In this document: positions 8,427-17,095 of the stretch, piece after piece | Numbering within the stretch: position 1 is the stretch's first letter | Layout: the number at the start of each line of letters is the position of its first letter | Assembly: GCA_019115485.1 (NCBI GenBank) | Contig: DXDM01000059.1 | Location: 155,402-219,401 of the forward strand | From: Candidatus Barnesiella excrementavium | GTDB taxonomy: Bacteria > Bacteroidota > Bacteroidia > Bacteroidales > Barnesiellaceae | DNA: 64,000 nucleotides | Direction of reading: 5' to 3' | Position numbers and translations under genes: made by a program | Notes under the pieces: generated by a model | Databases searched by the model: none | What the model saw: the letters and a program-made list of their open reading frames with translations, nothing else | Told to the model about the DNA's origin: nothing

Positions 8427-8912
8427 ATGATTTCACAGAAATTACAAGAAGCCATTAACGTACAGATTACGGCCGAGATGTGGTCGTCGAACCTTTATCT
8501 GTCGATGTCGTTCTATTTCAAGAAATTGGGATATGACGGATTTGCCAACTGGATGCGTAAACAATCGCAGGAAGAGTTGCAACACGCTTATGACTTGGCC
8601 GACTATATGGCTAAACGTGGTGGTGTAGCCAAAGTGGACAAAATCGATGTAGTTCCTCAGGAATGGGAGAACGTGCTCGATGCCTTTGAGAATGTATACC
8701 AACACGAGTGCCATGTTTCGTCGCTGATCGACGAATTGGTTAATGTGGCTTCGGCCGAGAAGGATAAAGCTACTCAGGATTTCCTCTGGGGCTATGTCCG
8801 CGAACAAGTTGAAGAAGAGGCTACTGCCTTGAATATCGTTGAAAAACTGAAACGTTGCAAAGACGAATCGGGTGTGCTCTTCCTGGACGACAAACTGGGC
8901 GAAAGAGAATAA
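8427..8912 (+). CDS. ftnA: Ferritin
   Basis: The 161-residue protein is a bacterial non-haem ferritin of normal length. Ferroxidase-site residues are visible: Glu17 in the first helix (QITAEMWSSNLY), and the EELQHA segment near residues 49-54. EEEAT near 128-132 belongs to the fourth helix. Ferritins form 24-mer shells that oxidise Fe(II) and store the mineral. It stands alone between two terminators, next to the NifU-like/GGGtGRT pair, which gives a local iron theme. A short inverted repeat, TACAA-TTT-TTGTA at 8362-8374, lies in the upstream region and could be a regulatory site, but this is weak. Confidence 0.93.
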   Translation: MISQKLQEAINVQITAEMWSSNLYLSMSFYFKKLGYDGFANWMRKQSQEELQHAYDLADYMAKRGGVAKVDKIDVVPQEWENVLDAFENVYQHECHVSSLIDELVNVASAEKDKATQDFLWGYVREQVEEEATALNIVEKLKRCKDESGVLFLDDKLGERE

Positions 8913-8959
8913 TCGGCAGAGGGGGGCGTTTCCTCCTTCCCTGTTGTGATTGAACTATA

Positions 8960-9001
8960 ATACCCCGATAGAAACATGGTTCCTGTCGGGGTATTTTTTT
9001 G
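8960..9001 (+). terminator. Intrinsic terminator after ferritin
   Basis: The stem ATACCCCGA/TCGGGGTAT, extended by a few imperfect pairs, is followed by a long T run. Confidence 0.85.
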
Positions 9002-9023
9002 TTTCCTCAAAAGATGACGAATC

Positions 9024-9230
9024 ATGAGAAAGTTACTTTGTCCGCAATGCAAGGTGTCGGCCCTGTATGTGAAGAATGCACGGGGCGAACGGCGGTCGGT
9101 CTATGTAACGGACGACTATCGGGTGGTGCCTCGTAACGAGGGGGAGAGCCTCGAAGGGTTCGACCTCGACACGGTCTATTGCATGGGCTGCTCGTGGAGC
9201 GGCTCGCCTCGCCGGTTGGTGCTGCGGTAG
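9024..9230 (+). CDS. Small zinc-ribbon protein, 68 residues
   Basis: The 68-residue protein starts MRKLLCPQCKVSALYVKN and ends with YCMGCSWSG, giving two CxxC pairs (Cys6/Cys9 and Cys52/Cys55) about 43 residues apart, as expected for one zinc ribbon. There is no signal peptide. I do not recognise a named family. It has its own terminator downstream and lies just after ferritin's terminator, so it probably has its own promoter. The conserved cysteine spacing argues that it is a real gene rather than a chance frame. Confidence 0.65.
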   Translation: MRKLLCPQCKVSALYVKNARGERRSVYVTDDYRVVPRNEGESLEGFDLDTVYCMGCSWSGSPRRLVLR

Positions 9231-9251
9231 CATCGACAAGGAGTGGGGTGC

Positions 9252-9296
9252 AAAAAAATCCGGTTCTGCCGATGGGTGCAGTGCCGGATTTTTTTT
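9252..9296. terminator. Bidirectional terminator between the zinc-ribbon gene and the M16 gene
   Basis: AAAAAAATCCGG and CCGGATTTTTTTT flank an inner CTGC/GCAG stem. The A and T tracts on the two sides allow termination of both converging units. Confidence 0.8.
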
Positions 9297-9313
9297 ATGG
9301 GTTGACGGTTGGG

Positions 9314-10636
9314 CTATCGGGGAAATGACAACTCGGGAATCTTCTCACGGTCGCCGGCGACAGCCAGGTAGAAGCGGTCGGGTATGAGGTACTGGCGGGC
9401 GGCGGCGAGCAGGTCGTCGGCCGTGAGCTGGCGCAGCGCCTCGTCCTGTCGGGCAAAGTAGTCGACGGTCAGTCCGTTGGCCGTGAGCGACAGGTAGTAG
9501 TCGGCGATGGAGAAGGGTGAGTCGAGGGTGCGCGCCATCTCGCCGCGCAGGTAGTTCTTGACCACTGTCAGTTCGTCGGCGGGGACAGCTTCGTTTCGCA
9601 GACGTGCTATCTCGGCAAACACCTCGTCGATGAGGGGTCGGGTGAACTCGGTACCCGTTTGGGTCGAGATGACCAGATAGCTCCCGTATCGCATGGCGGC
9701 GATGGTCGAGGCGATGCCGTAGGTATAGCCCTTCTCTTCGCGAATGTTCGACATGAGGCGGCTGCCGAAGTATCCGCCCAGTGTCGCGCAGAGCAGTTTG
9801 AGGGCAAAGAAGTCGGGGTGGTCGCGGTTGATGACCGGCAACCCGATGCGTATGCCCGATTGCAGGGCGTGCTCCTTGTGGGTGACGACGATGTGCTGCT
9901 CGGCCGGTTGCACCGGGTAGAGTGGGGTGGCTTGCGGCTCCCTGGCCGGTACTTGCCACGACGGGCCGAAGTGGCGTTCGAGGTTGTCGAGCAGGCGGTC
10001 GGTTATCTTGCCGGCGATGAAGATGCGGCAGTCGTCGGGGCGTATGTGCCGGCGGTGATAGGCTGCCAGGTCGGCCGGGGTAAGGACGGCGAGATGCGCC
10101 GGGGTAATGGTGCGGCCGTAGGGGTGATTCTCGCCAAACAGCATCGAGAGGAAGGTGTTGCCCGCCAGCACGTCGACCTTCTCGTTCTGCACGAGCAGTT
10201 GCTGTATGCGGCGTTCTTTCACCCGGTCGAATTCGGGCTGCGGGAATTCGGGCCGGGCGACGATGTCGGCCAGCAGCGACACGCAGGTGTCGAGGTGCCG
10301 GTTGAGGGTGTAGAGGGTCACATAAAGGTAGTGGCTCGATGCCGAGGTTTGCAGCCAGGCGCCGTGATAATCGAGTGCCTCGGCTATTGTCTCGGAACTC
10401 TTCCCGGCAGCCCCCTCTTTGAGCATGAGCAGGGTGAGTGCCGCCGTTCCCGGCAGCGTCTCGGCATAGTAGCCGCCGTCGAACATGAGGTCGATGCGGC
10501 ACACCTCTTCGTCGCCCTGGTTGCAGGCAATCACTTCGATTCCGTTGGTGAGGCGATAGCGGTCGGGCCGGGGCAGTGACAGTGGGGGGAATGCTCCCAC
10601 GGGTGGTGGCGTGATGCGGTCGAGCGTTTGGGTCAT
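9314..10636 (-). CDS. M16 peptidase family protein lacking the zinc motif
   Basis: The 440-residue protein has the two-lobe M16 (insulinase/processing peptidase) layout. In the N-terminal lobe the HxxEH zinc motif should fall near residues 65-69, but the protein reads [13 protein letters not shown] there, with no His or Glu ligand. The C-terminal lobe keeps the conserved [11 protein letters not shown] segment. This matches the non-catalytic partner subunits of M16 heterodimers; no catalytic partner is in the window. The start at 10636 was chosen because the ATG overlaps the kdsB stop (ATGA, 4 bases), which implies translational coupling. No signal peptide is seen. A proteolytic role of its own is unlikely. 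Confidence 0.85.
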   Translation of the reverse strand: MTQTLDRITPPPVGAFPPLSLPRPDRYRLTNGIEVIACNQGDEEVCRIDLMFDGGYYAETLPGTAALTLLMLKEGAAGKSSETIAEALDYHGAWLQTSASSHYLYVTLYTLNRHLDTCVSLLADIVARPEFPQPEFDRVKERRIQQLLVQNEKVDVLAGNTFLSMLFGENHPYGRTITPAHLAVLTPADLAAYHRRHIRPDDCRIFIAGKITDRLLDNLERHFGPSWQVPAREPQATPLYPVQPAEQHIVVTHKEHALQSGIRIGLPVINRDHPDFFALKLLCATLGGYFGSRLMSNIREEKGYTYGIASTIAAMRYGSYLVISTQTGTEFTRPLIDEVFAEIARLRNEAVPADELTVVKNYLRGEMARTLDSPFSIADYYLSLTANGLTVDYFARQDEALRQLTADDLLAAARQYLIPDRFYLAVAGDREKIPELSFPR

Positions 10637-11376
10637 GGCAGTAACGAGATGGCTTTTTGCAAATCGGCAGGGGTATCGATACCGATGGTCTCCTGCGTGG
10701 TGATGCCCACCTTGACGGTGTAGCCGTTTTGCAGCCAGCGCAGCTGTTCGAGCGACTCGGCCAGTTCGAGCGACGATTGGGGCAGTCGGGTAATCTCGCC
10801 CAGCACGTCGGCCCGGTATCCATACATGCCGATGTGTTTGTAGTAAACGTGTTGCGAGAGCCATTGTTCGGGCTCCACGCCGCGCAGATAGGGAATAATC
10901 GAGCGACTGAAATAGAGTGCTTCGTGCCGTTCGTTCATCACCACTTTGGGCGAGTTGGGATTGGCCAGCGCCTCGTAACCCTCGGTAGCCTCGAAGGGGC
11001 GCACGAGGGTGGCAATCTGGGTCTGAGGCGAGTCGAAGCAGGCGATGAGGCTCTCGATTTGTTCGGGTTTGATGAAGGGTTCGTCGCCCTGAATATTGAT
11101 GACTACCTCTTCGCCGCCTCCCAGGTTGGTGTAGGCCTCGAAGCAGCGGTCGGTCCCGCTGCGGTGACGGTCGGAGGTCATCACCACCTGTCCGCCGAAC
11201 GACTGCACGGCGTTGAAGATACGCTCGTCGTCGGTGGCGACACACACGCGGTCGAGCACCTTGCAGGCCTGTTCGTAGACCCGCTGGATCATGTACTTCC
11301 CTTTCATGTCGGCCAGCGGTTTCCCGGGGAATCGGGTCGAAGCGTAACGGGCTGGAATGATACCGATGAATTTCAT
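10633..11376 (-). CDS. kdsB: 3-deoxy-manno-octulosonate cytidylyltransferase
   Basis: The 247-residue protein is CMP-Kdo synthetase, which activates Kdo with CTP for lipid A/LPS core assembly in the cytosol. The N-terminal nucleotide-binding stretch [15 protein letters not shown] is intact, as are [16 protein letters not shown] and the C-terminal IDTPADL. Length is normal. It lies 13 bases after the NfeD gene and overlaps the M16 gene by 4 bases, so the three genes probably form one minus-strand unit. Confidence 0.96.
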   Translation of the reverse strand: MKFIGIIPARYASTRFPGKPLADMKGKYMIQRVYEQACKVLDRVCVATDDERIFNAVQSFGGQVVMTSDRHRSGTDRCFEAYTNLGGGEEVVINIQGDEPFIKPEQIESLIACFDSPQTQIATLVRPFEATEGYEALANPNSPKVVMNERHEALYFSRSIIPYLRGVEPEQWLSQHVYYKHIGMYGYRADVLGEITRLPQSSLELAESLEQLRWLQNGYTVKVGITTQETIGIDTPADLQKAISLLP

Positions 11377-11389
11377 ATCGACAGTTGTT

Positions 11390-12775
11390 TTATAGCGTTT
11401 TTGTTTGTTCCTGTTTCACCTCAATCACATAGAGTTGGGCGTTCTCATATTTGACCACTCGCACCGCGGCCCCCCGCTCGATGTAGCCGTGCAGGGCTAC
11501 GGCGTCGAACTGAGTACCGTCGATGACCACTTTGCCTGCGGGGCGCAGAATGGTGGCAGCCTGCCCCGTGGCACCGATGAGTTGTTGCAACTCGGGCGGT
11601 ACGCCGATGTAGCCCGCCTCCTTATCCTGGGCCGAGTGTAGGGCCAGTCGGCCGATGGGGCCTTTGCTGGTGAGCTTCTTGAAAAAGACGAGCAGCAATA
11701 TTGCATAGATGATGATGCCCGAAACGACGGTAATCAGACCCTTGCCAATCTCGGCCGAGGGGACGAAATCGAAATTGAAGTTGACATTTCCCAGCAGTGC
11801 CAGCACGAGGGCGGCGAGTATGAGTATGAATCCCGAGATGCCGGCGATGCCGAAGCCCGGAATAACGAATATCTCGAAAATGAGCAGAATGACTCCCACG
11901 ACAAAGATGAGAATCTCCCAGTTGGCCGCCAGCCCGTCGATGTAGAGCGGGGCGAAGTAGAGCACGGCGGCCGTGCAGGCGACAGCTGCGGGCAGCCCGA
12001 TACCCGGGGTTTTCAACTCCATGAATATGCCGCCGAAGATGAGGGTGACCAAAAGGGCCTGCAAGGCGGGGTTGGTGAGGAATCCGGCAATCTCGTCGAA
12101 GAGCGAGGGCTCGAACTGTTGCAGCGTGTAGTGGTCGTAGTGCAGTTGCCGGGTTACGATTTCGTCGGCACTCTCGACCACCGCTTCGCAATAGCGATGG
12201 GCCACGGCCTCGCTGGCCGTGAGGGTGAGCACCTTGCCCGAGTCGCACAGGTGGGGTACCACGATGCGCTCGTCGACCATGGCCTCGGCAATGAGCGGGT
12301 CGCGGCGCCAGCGGCCGGTCGAGTCCTTGCCGTGGGCCTCGGCCGTGGCCCGCATGGTGGCCCGCATGTAGGACTGGTATTTGTCGGGCATGGCCGCCCC
12401 CGTCTCGTTGACCACCGTGGCGGCACCCATGCTGGCGCTGTTGCGCATGTAGATGCTGTCGCAGGCGATGGCGATGAGGGCTCCCGCCGAGGCGGCGTTG
12501 TTGTCGACAAAGGCGTAGACCGGCAGCGGGGCGTTGAGTATGGCCGTGCGCATGGAGTCGGCGTGAACCACTGTGCCCCCGTAGGTATTGAGCCTGAGAA
12601 TGACGGCTTTGGCCCCCTGCTGCTGCGCCCGGTGGAGCCCGGTGCGCAGGTACCGCCAGGTAGTGCTTCCTATCTCCTTGTCTATATCTATCTGATAGAT
12701 AGTGTCTTGTGCGTTTGCGGCACAGAGGCAGAAAAATAAAAGGATAAAAAAGAGCGGTTTACGAAACTTTTTCAT
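11390..12775 (-). CDS. Long NfeD protein with ClpP-like serine protease domain
   Basis: The 461-residue protein starts with a signal peptide (about 1-22). Residues 25-215 form a ClpP/crotonase-fold protease domain: [16 protein letters not shown] around 60-75 and the nucleophile region NNAASAGAL with Ser96. Hydrophobic helices span roughly 235-345, and the C-terminal 80 residues are the small OB-fold NfeD domain ([20 protein letters not shown]). This is the 1b/long NfeD type, a membrane protease that usually works with a stomatin-like SPFH protein; none is next to it here. It is the first gene of the NfeD-kdsB-M16 run. Confidence 0.92.
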   Translation of the reverse strand: MKKFRKPLFFILLFFCLCAANAQDTIYQIDIDKEIGSTTWRYLRTGLHRAQQQGAKAVILRLNTYGGTVVHADSMRTAILNAPLPVYAFVDNNAASAGALIAIACDSIYMRNSASMGAATVVNETGAAMPDKYQSYMRATMRATAEAHGKDSTGRWRRDPLIAEAMVDERIVVPHLCDSGKVLTLTASEAVAHRYCEAVVESADEIVTRQLHYDHYTLQQFEPSLFDEIAGFLTNPALQALLVTLIFGGIFMELKTPGIGLPAAVACTAAVLYFAPLYIDGLAANWEILIFVVGVILLIFEIFVIPGFGIAGISGFILILAALVLALLGNVNFNFDFVPSAEIGKGLITVVSGIIIYAILLLVFFKKLTSKGPIGRLALHSAQDKEAGYIGVPPELQQLIGATGQAATILRPAGKVVIDGTQFDAVALHGYIERGAAVRVVKYENAQLYVIEVKQEQTKTL

Positions 12776-13061
12776 GTACCCAAGTGTTTATTGTCAGGAA
12801 ACAAAAATTAAAAGAGATAAGAAACATGTTACAAAGTAAATAAAAAATAACAATACCCGATATTATTGTGTTGTATTTTGCGAAAAGAGAATCTTTTTGA
12901 GCCTTCCGGAAAGCAGGTGTCGGTTCTGGGGACTTTGGGGAATATGGGAATTTCAGATAGTAGTAGTTTGATAGTAGATTTTCGATGAATTTTCGTAATA
13001 CAAAGTAGTAGTATAACGAGTAAACAGGAATTACAAAAATCATCAGACGAATTATCAGAAT

Positions 13062-13565
13062 ATGAGCTCTCTAAAATTTCAAGACAGGTTGCTCGACTTG
13101 CAGGACAACCTGTTGAACTTTGCCTATATGCTCACTGCCAATCGGGAGGAGGCGAAAGACCTACTTCAAGATACGACTCTGAAAGCACTCGATAACGAAG
13201 ATAAATACATCGACAACGTCAATTTCAAGGGCTGGGTCTTTACCATCATGCGCAATATCTTTATCAACAACTACCGCCGCGTGGTGCGCAACCAGACCAT
13301 CATCGACCAGACCGAGGACCTGTATCACCTGAATCTGCCGCAGGACTCGGGCTTCACCTCGCCCGAGGGGTCGTATACCGTGAAGGAGATTACCAAGGCC
13401 ATCAACAGTTTCGGCGAGGAGTATCGCGTCCCTTTTGCCATGCACGTGGCGGGGTACAAGTATCACGAGATTGCCGAGAAGATGGATTTGCCGCTGGGCA
13501 CGGTCAAGAGCCGCATCTTTTTTGCCCGTCAGCGGTTGCAGGAGATTCTGAAAGACTATAAATAA
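13062..13565 (+). CDS. ECF-type RNA polymerase sigma factor
   Basis: The 167-residue protein has sigma-70 region 2 near residues 20-85 (EEAKDLLQDTTLKAL, then GWVFTIMRNIFINNYRR) and region 4 at about 110-165 (YKYHEIAEKMDLPLGTVKSRI, the helix-turn-helix that reads the -35 element). It is the normal size of a group IV sigma factor. No anti-sigma factor, FecR or TonB receptor follows; the next gene is a converging glycosyltransferase, so this is an orphan ECF factor whose control is not evident from the locus. The 286-base gap upstream is AT-rich and held no convincing gene. Confidence 0.92.
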   Translation: MSSLKFQDRLLDLQDNLLNFAYMLTANREEAKDLLQDTTLKALDNEDKYIDNVNFKGWVFTIMRNIFINNYRRVVRNQTIIDQTEDLYHLNLPQDSGFTSPEGSYTVKEITKAINSFGEEYRVPFAMHVAGYKYHEIAEKMDLPLGTVKSRIFFARQRLQEILKDYK

Positions 13566-13613
13566 TCTGCCGGACGCATTTGTTATGGGTCAACCGCGGA
13601 CCGACCGCGATGC

Positions 13614-13655
13614 AACGCTCCGACTCCCTTCCACCGGGTGGTCAGAGCGTTTTTT
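13614..13655 (+). terminator. Terminator of the sigma factor gene, overlapping the converging stop codon
   Basis: AACGCTCCGAC pairs with GTCAGAGCGTT (one mismatch) and is followed by a T run. The right arm contains the stop codon of the converging glycosyltransferase gene (13642-13644). Confidence 0.75.
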
Positions 13656-14787
13656 CTGTGAGGTAACGTGTAATCAGTTCGATGTTCCGTTGGGGGGCAT
13701 ATCGTTCGAGCAGTTTGACCCGTCGAGTCCGTTCGGCTGAGTCGAAGGGGGTGTTGAGGACTGTCTCGACCGCATGACTCAGGGCTTGCGGGGTGTCGGC
13801 CACGATGCAGGCCCGTTCGAGCTCCGTACCCACGAGCATCTTGCTGTTGACAATGCAGTGGCCGCCCGTGTAGAGGGCATGAAGCAGTTTCAGTTTCAGC
13901 CCGGTGGGCTGGAAGGTGACCAGCAGGTTGGCTGCCGCTTGTCGTATGAGCCGTTCCATCTCTTCGTCCGAGGGGTTGGCCACGAGTCGGGCACCGGGTG
14001 TGGCGGCGATGCGCTGGGCCAGCCGCGGGGCGGGATTCTTCCCGGCAAATATCCACGGCACTCCGGGTGTATTCGGTACCACTTGTTGCAGCAGGTAGTC
14101 GGCCGCCTCGATATTTTCCTCGACCGACAGGTTGCCGTGGTAGAGGATATACCCCTCGTGTCTGGTGAGGGGGGCTACCGTGTCGTGTGCCTGGAAGGCG
14201 GGGAGCCACAGCGTGGCGACCTGCGGATATTTCGAGGCGAAGTAGCAGCGGTCGCTTTCGGTAATGGCCAAGATGGCATCGGCATGCGTCAATATGCGTT
14301 CGTACCGTTTCAGCCGGGCCGCTTCGAGTCGGTAGTAGAGTCGTCGCCACCCCGTTGCCTGGCGGGCCAGTTGGGCGTAATATTCATGCTCGATATTGTG
14401 CATGCGCACCAGTTTGCAGCGTCCTGCCAGCCGGGGGTCGGCCAGGAAGGCACAGCAGTGTATTCCCTCGAAAAGGATAGGCGCGTCGTCGTCCAGCAGG
14501 TCGGTGAGCAGCTGTGAGGCATGCCGGCTGGCCACGATGTAGGGCTCGACCGAGAGTTGGCGCGTGAACGAGCGGTTGCGCGGGTAGTAATAGACCCGGT
14601 CGGCCACGGCGTCGAGTTGCGGTGCCCGTTGGCGGTCGTACCGGTAGGTGTGCAGATAGATTTCGTAACCGGCTGCCCGGAAGGCTTTGAGCTTGTAGTA
14701 AATATCGATTACGCCCCCGTAGTCGGGCGGGAAGGGTACTTGCAGCGATACCACATGAATGCGCAGGCGGGGAGCAGACTGAGGCAT
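13642..14787 (-). CDS. Glycosyltransferase (GT-B fold)
   Basis: The 381-residue protein starts with RIHVVSLQVPFPPDYGGVIDI, the glycine-rich N-terminal acceptor-side loop of GT-B enzymes. The C-terminal half contains LYHGNLSVEENIEAADYL and FAGKNPAPRL, typical of the donor-binding domain of family 1/4-like transferases, and an NPSDEEMERLI segment. No signal peptide or membrane span is seen, so it acts on the cytosolic side. It follows the small beta-barrel gene by 7 bases. Donor, acceptor and product (LPS, capsule or glycolipid) cannot be told from sequence. Confidence 0.82.
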   Translation of the reverse strand: MPQSAPRLRIHVVSLQVPFPPDYGGVIDIYYKLKAFRAAGYEIYLHTYRYDRQRAPQLDAVADRVYYYPRNRSFTRQLSVEPYIVASRHASQLLTDLLDDDAPILFEGIHCCAFLADPRLAGRCKLVRMHNIEHEYYAQLARQATGWRRLYYRLEAARLKRYERILTHADAILAITESDRCYFASKYPQVATLWLPAFQAHDTVAPLTRHEGYILYHGNLSVEENIEAADYLLQQVVPNTPGVPWIFAGKNPAPRLAQRIAATPGARLVANPSDEEMERLIRQAAANLLVTFQPTGLKLKLLHALYTGGHCIVNSKMLVGTELERACIVADTPQALSHAVETVLNTPFDSAERTRRVKLLERYAPQRNIELITRYLTEKTL

Positions 14788-14794
14788 GGGGTGG

Positions 14795-15289
14795 TCAGAA
14801 TTTGTATCCCAGTCCGATGGAGAGGTTGGCCTGGTGAAATTTGTCGATAAAGATATATTTGCCTTCGATGTGAAGGTCGAGCCGTCGCGAGAGATTCATC
14901 TCGAACCCGGCTCCGGCATTGATACCGAATTTGTTGACGGTGTTGGAGAGTTCTTTGTCGCTGGGCAAGACATTCCCCCGCCAGCTTTGAAAGGTAAGGC
15001 CGGCCAGCGGATAGAACGAGAAGCGGCCGGCAAAGGGGACGAGGTAGTGCACGTCGCCATTGATGTCAAGTTCGTAGCGGCCGTGGTTTGAAAAGGCATA
15101 ATTGATCGAGGGGGCTACCCGCCAATGTTTGGATACGGGCAGATGTATGAAGATGCCGGCATGGACATTCTCGCTATCGAACAGGTAGCCCGTCGATACA
15201 CCCAGACTTTTGGTGTTGTAGGATTGGGCTTGGGTCCCGTTGATGCAGAGGCATGCGGCTAATACGATGAGTCCTATTATTCGTTTCAT
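14795..15289 (-). CDS. Small outer-membrane beta-barrel protein
   Basis: The start was set at the methionine of MKRIIGLIVLAACLC, 7 codons inside the longest frame, because this gives a clean signal peptide (about 1-22, ending TQA|Q). The 164-residue product has alternating aromatic/polar strands and ends in ...SIGLGYKF, with the C-terminal aromatic residue used by BAM for insertion, so an eight-stranded OmpW/OmpX-like barrel is likely. It is followed within 7 bases by the glycosyltransferase gene. Function unknown. Confidence 0.78.
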   Translation of the reverse strand: MKRIIGLIVLAACLCINGTQAQSYNTKSLGVSTGYLFDSENVHAGIFIHLPVSKHWRVAPSINYAFSNHGRYELDINGDVHYLVPFAGRFSFYPLAGLTFQSWRGNVLPSDKELSNTVNKFGINAGAGFEMNLSRRLDLHIEGKYIFIDKFHQANLSIGLGYKF

Positions 15290-15307
15290 TTTCCAAAGTT
15301 TGTGAGA

Positions 15308-15315
15308 CAAATATA
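15308..15315 (-). promoter_or_regulatory. -7 promoter box for the barrel-glycosyltransferase unit
   Basis: The minus strand reads TATATTTG, matching TAnnTTTG, about 19 bases before the chosen start codon, which also supports that start. No clear -33 element was found. Confidence 0.5.
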
Positions 15316-15529
15316 CGGTATCTTTCTGGGAATGTGAAGGTCATAAAATCTTTTTTATATAGAATAGGGTTAAATAAAAAAAATTTTTCCAACGGTCCCG
15401 GTTGGCAGATTTCGGCCGGGGCAGCCTGGAAGAGGAGGCTTTGAAAAAAAAAGGTTAATAACTTGTTGGCAATAGGCGACATGTAGCCACATTCTTGGTA
15501 ATTTTGTCACGGTTTTTAAGCGAAAGGTT

Positions 15530-16762
15530 ATGAAAGGTAAAAATTCAGGTTTGTTTTTATTTATCCTGTTAGGCGCATTGACGGCCTTTGGACCGTTTGT
15601 CACCGACATGTATCTGCCCAGTCTGCCGTCGATGGTCGACTATTTCGGCACGCAGGCGTCAATGGTCCAACTGGGGCTTACTTCGAGCATGATTGGGCTG
15701 GCTCTGGGGCAACTCTTTTTCGGCCCGCTGAGCGACCGGTACGGACGTCGGTCACCGTTGCTGGCCGCTATGTTGCTCTTCATCGTTTCGACCGTCTGCT
15801 GTATATTTTCCAGCACAATCGAGAGTTTCATATTCTTCCGACTGATACAAGGGGTGGCCGGTGCCGGTGGAATCGTCGTGTCGCGTTCCATTGCTACCGA
15901 CCTGTTTACCGGCCGTGAGTTGGCCAAGGCCATGGCCATCATCGGGGCTATCAATGGAGTAGCCCCCGTGGCCTCGCCCGTCCTGGGCGGATTCCTCACC
16001 GACTCGATTGGCTGGAAGGGGATCTTTGTCGTGCTGCTGGTTATCGGTATATTGCTTCTGTTGGCCAATCTGCGATTCAGAGAGTCGTTGCCGGTTGAGC
16101 GTCGCAAACGCGGTAGCCTGAAAAGTATGCTGGTCGGATTCGGTGTCGTGCTGCACAATCGCCGGTACGTCTGCTACGTCTTGCAGATGGGGTTTGCCAT
16201 GGGTGTACTCTTCACCAATATCTCGTCGTCGCCCTTCATCATGCAACAGCACTACGGCTTCTCAGCTTTCGGGTTCAGCCTCTTCTTCGGAATCAACGCC
16301 CTGGCCATCGGGTTGGCTGCCGGGCTGTCGGTCAAGTTCAGCAATCCCGAGCACGCCATGTTTGCGGGCAGTGCCGGTATGACTCTCTTGTCGTTCATCG
16401 AGTTTGTAGCGTTGAGTTTGGGTTGTTCGTTTGTCATATATGAAGCCCTTCTCTTCCTGTTGCTCTTTGCTTTGGGGCTCACTTTTACGGCCAGTACGAC
16501 TTTGGCCATGGATTGCGAGCGAGCTAATTCGGGCACGGCTTCGGCCTTGTTCGGTGCTGCCGGATTCGCCTTCGGTGGCGTTGTATCCCCCTTGGTCGGG
16601 TTGGGAAATATTCTCACCTCCACCGGCCTGCTCTTCCTGGTATGTTCGCTTTGTTCGTTAGGATTTGCCTTGCTGGCCCTGTCGCAAACTCATGCCAGTT
16701 TGTGGCACAGCTTCAAGGGTAGATTGCTCCCGATGGTGCGGATTGTACGCCGCACAAAATAA
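15530..16762 (+). CDS. MFS multidrug exporter, Bcr/CflA family
   Basis: The 410-residue protein has about twelve hydrophobic helices and the DHA1 signature GPLSDRYGRR between helices 2 and 3, with TDMYLPSLPSM in helix 1 as in Bcr/CflA proteins. These proton antiporters expel drugs such as bicyclomycin or chloramphenicol from the inner membrane; the substrate here is not predictable. A possible -7 box (TAATTTTG, 15499-15506) lies about 23 bases before the ATG. Downstream it converges on the tRNA-Pro unit. Confidence 0.9.
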   Translation: MKGKNSGLFLFILLGALTAFGPFVTDMYLPSLPSMVDYFGTQASMVQLGLTSSMIGLALGQLFFGPLSDRYGRRSPLLAAMLLFIVSTVCCIFSSTIESFIFFRLIQGVAGAGGIVVSRSIATDLFTGRELAKAMAIIGAINGVAPVASPVLGGFLTDSIGWKGIFVVLLVIGILLLLANLRFRESLPVERRKRGSLKSMLVGFGVVLHNRRYVCYVLQMGFAMGVLFTNISSSPFIMQQHYGFSAFGFSLFFGINALAIGLAAGLSVKFSNPEHAMFAGSAGMTLLSFIEFVALSLGCSFVIYEALLFLLLFALGLTFTASTTLAMDCERANSGTASALFGAAGFAFGGVVSPLVGLGNILTSTGLLFLVCSLCSLGFALLALSQTHASLWHSFKGRLLPMVRIVRRTK

Positions 16763-16859
16763 ATACGGTTTGAACCATCATTGATAGATGCGATGCCACA
16801 GGAGTCTCCTGCTCTTGTGGCATCGTCCGTTTATGAGCGGTGAAAAAAGAGAGGGATAA

Positions 16860-16897
16860 AAAAGAAAAAGCTCGATAATCATTGATTATCGAGCTTT
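16860..16897 (-). terminator. Terminator of tRNA-Pro
   Basis: A near-perfect hairpin (AAAGCTCGATAATCA and its complement) sits just after the tRNA on the minus strand, followed there by a T-rich tract. The symmetric ends could also stop plus-strand transcription from the exporter gene. Confidence 0.85.
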
Positions 16898-16904
16898 GTT
16901 TCAG

Positions 16905-16980
16905 TCGGGGTGACAAGATTCGAACTTGCGACCACACGCCCCCCAGACGCGTACTCTAAACCGGGCTGAGCTACACCCCG
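16905..16980 (-). tRNA. tRNA-Pro (anticodon GGG)
   Basis: The minus strand folds as a 76-base cloverleaf: acceptor CGGGGTG/CACCCCG, D arm GCTC/GAGT, anticodon stem CGCGT/GCGTG with loop CTGGGGG (anticodon GGG) and T arm GCAAG-TTCGAAT-CTTGT. The discriminator is A and the 3' CCA is not encoded. It has its own promoter and terminator. No integrated element or repeat of its 3' end was noticed nearby. Confidence 0.95.
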
Positions 16981-16994
16981 CTGATTTGGTGATG

Positions 16995-17026
16995 CAAAAG
17001 TAGGTCTATTTTTTAGAATGACAAAA
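16995..17026 (-). promoter_or_regulatory. Promoter of tRNA-Pro
   Basis: On the minus strand TTTTG (17022-17026), a 19-base spacer and TACTTTTG (16995-17002) form a strong -33/-7 pair, placing the start about 8 bases before the tRNA. This accounts for most of the 333-base gap between the exporter gene and aroB; nothing else was seen in it besides the tRNA and its terminator. Confidence 0.7.
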
Positions 17027-17095
17027 TTTTTAGGGATTTTTTTTGCGAGTTTTTTTATGCTTCGGGTTAAGTCCTTGCTGTTGAGTTGGTAAATT

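Noticed and set aside
12759..13043. 94-codon hydrophobic minus-strand frame upstream of the NfeD gene
   Set aside because: It overlaps the NfeD start, lies in AT-rich intergenic DNA and has low-complexity content; no sign of a real gene.
16713..16937. Small minus-strand frame running through the tRNA-Pro end and terminator
   Set aside because: It overlaps the tRNA and its terminator, which explain the sequence.
16905..16980. tRNA-Pro as an integration site for a mobile element
   Set aside because: No integrase, no second copy of the tRNA 3' end and only housekeeping genes on both sides.
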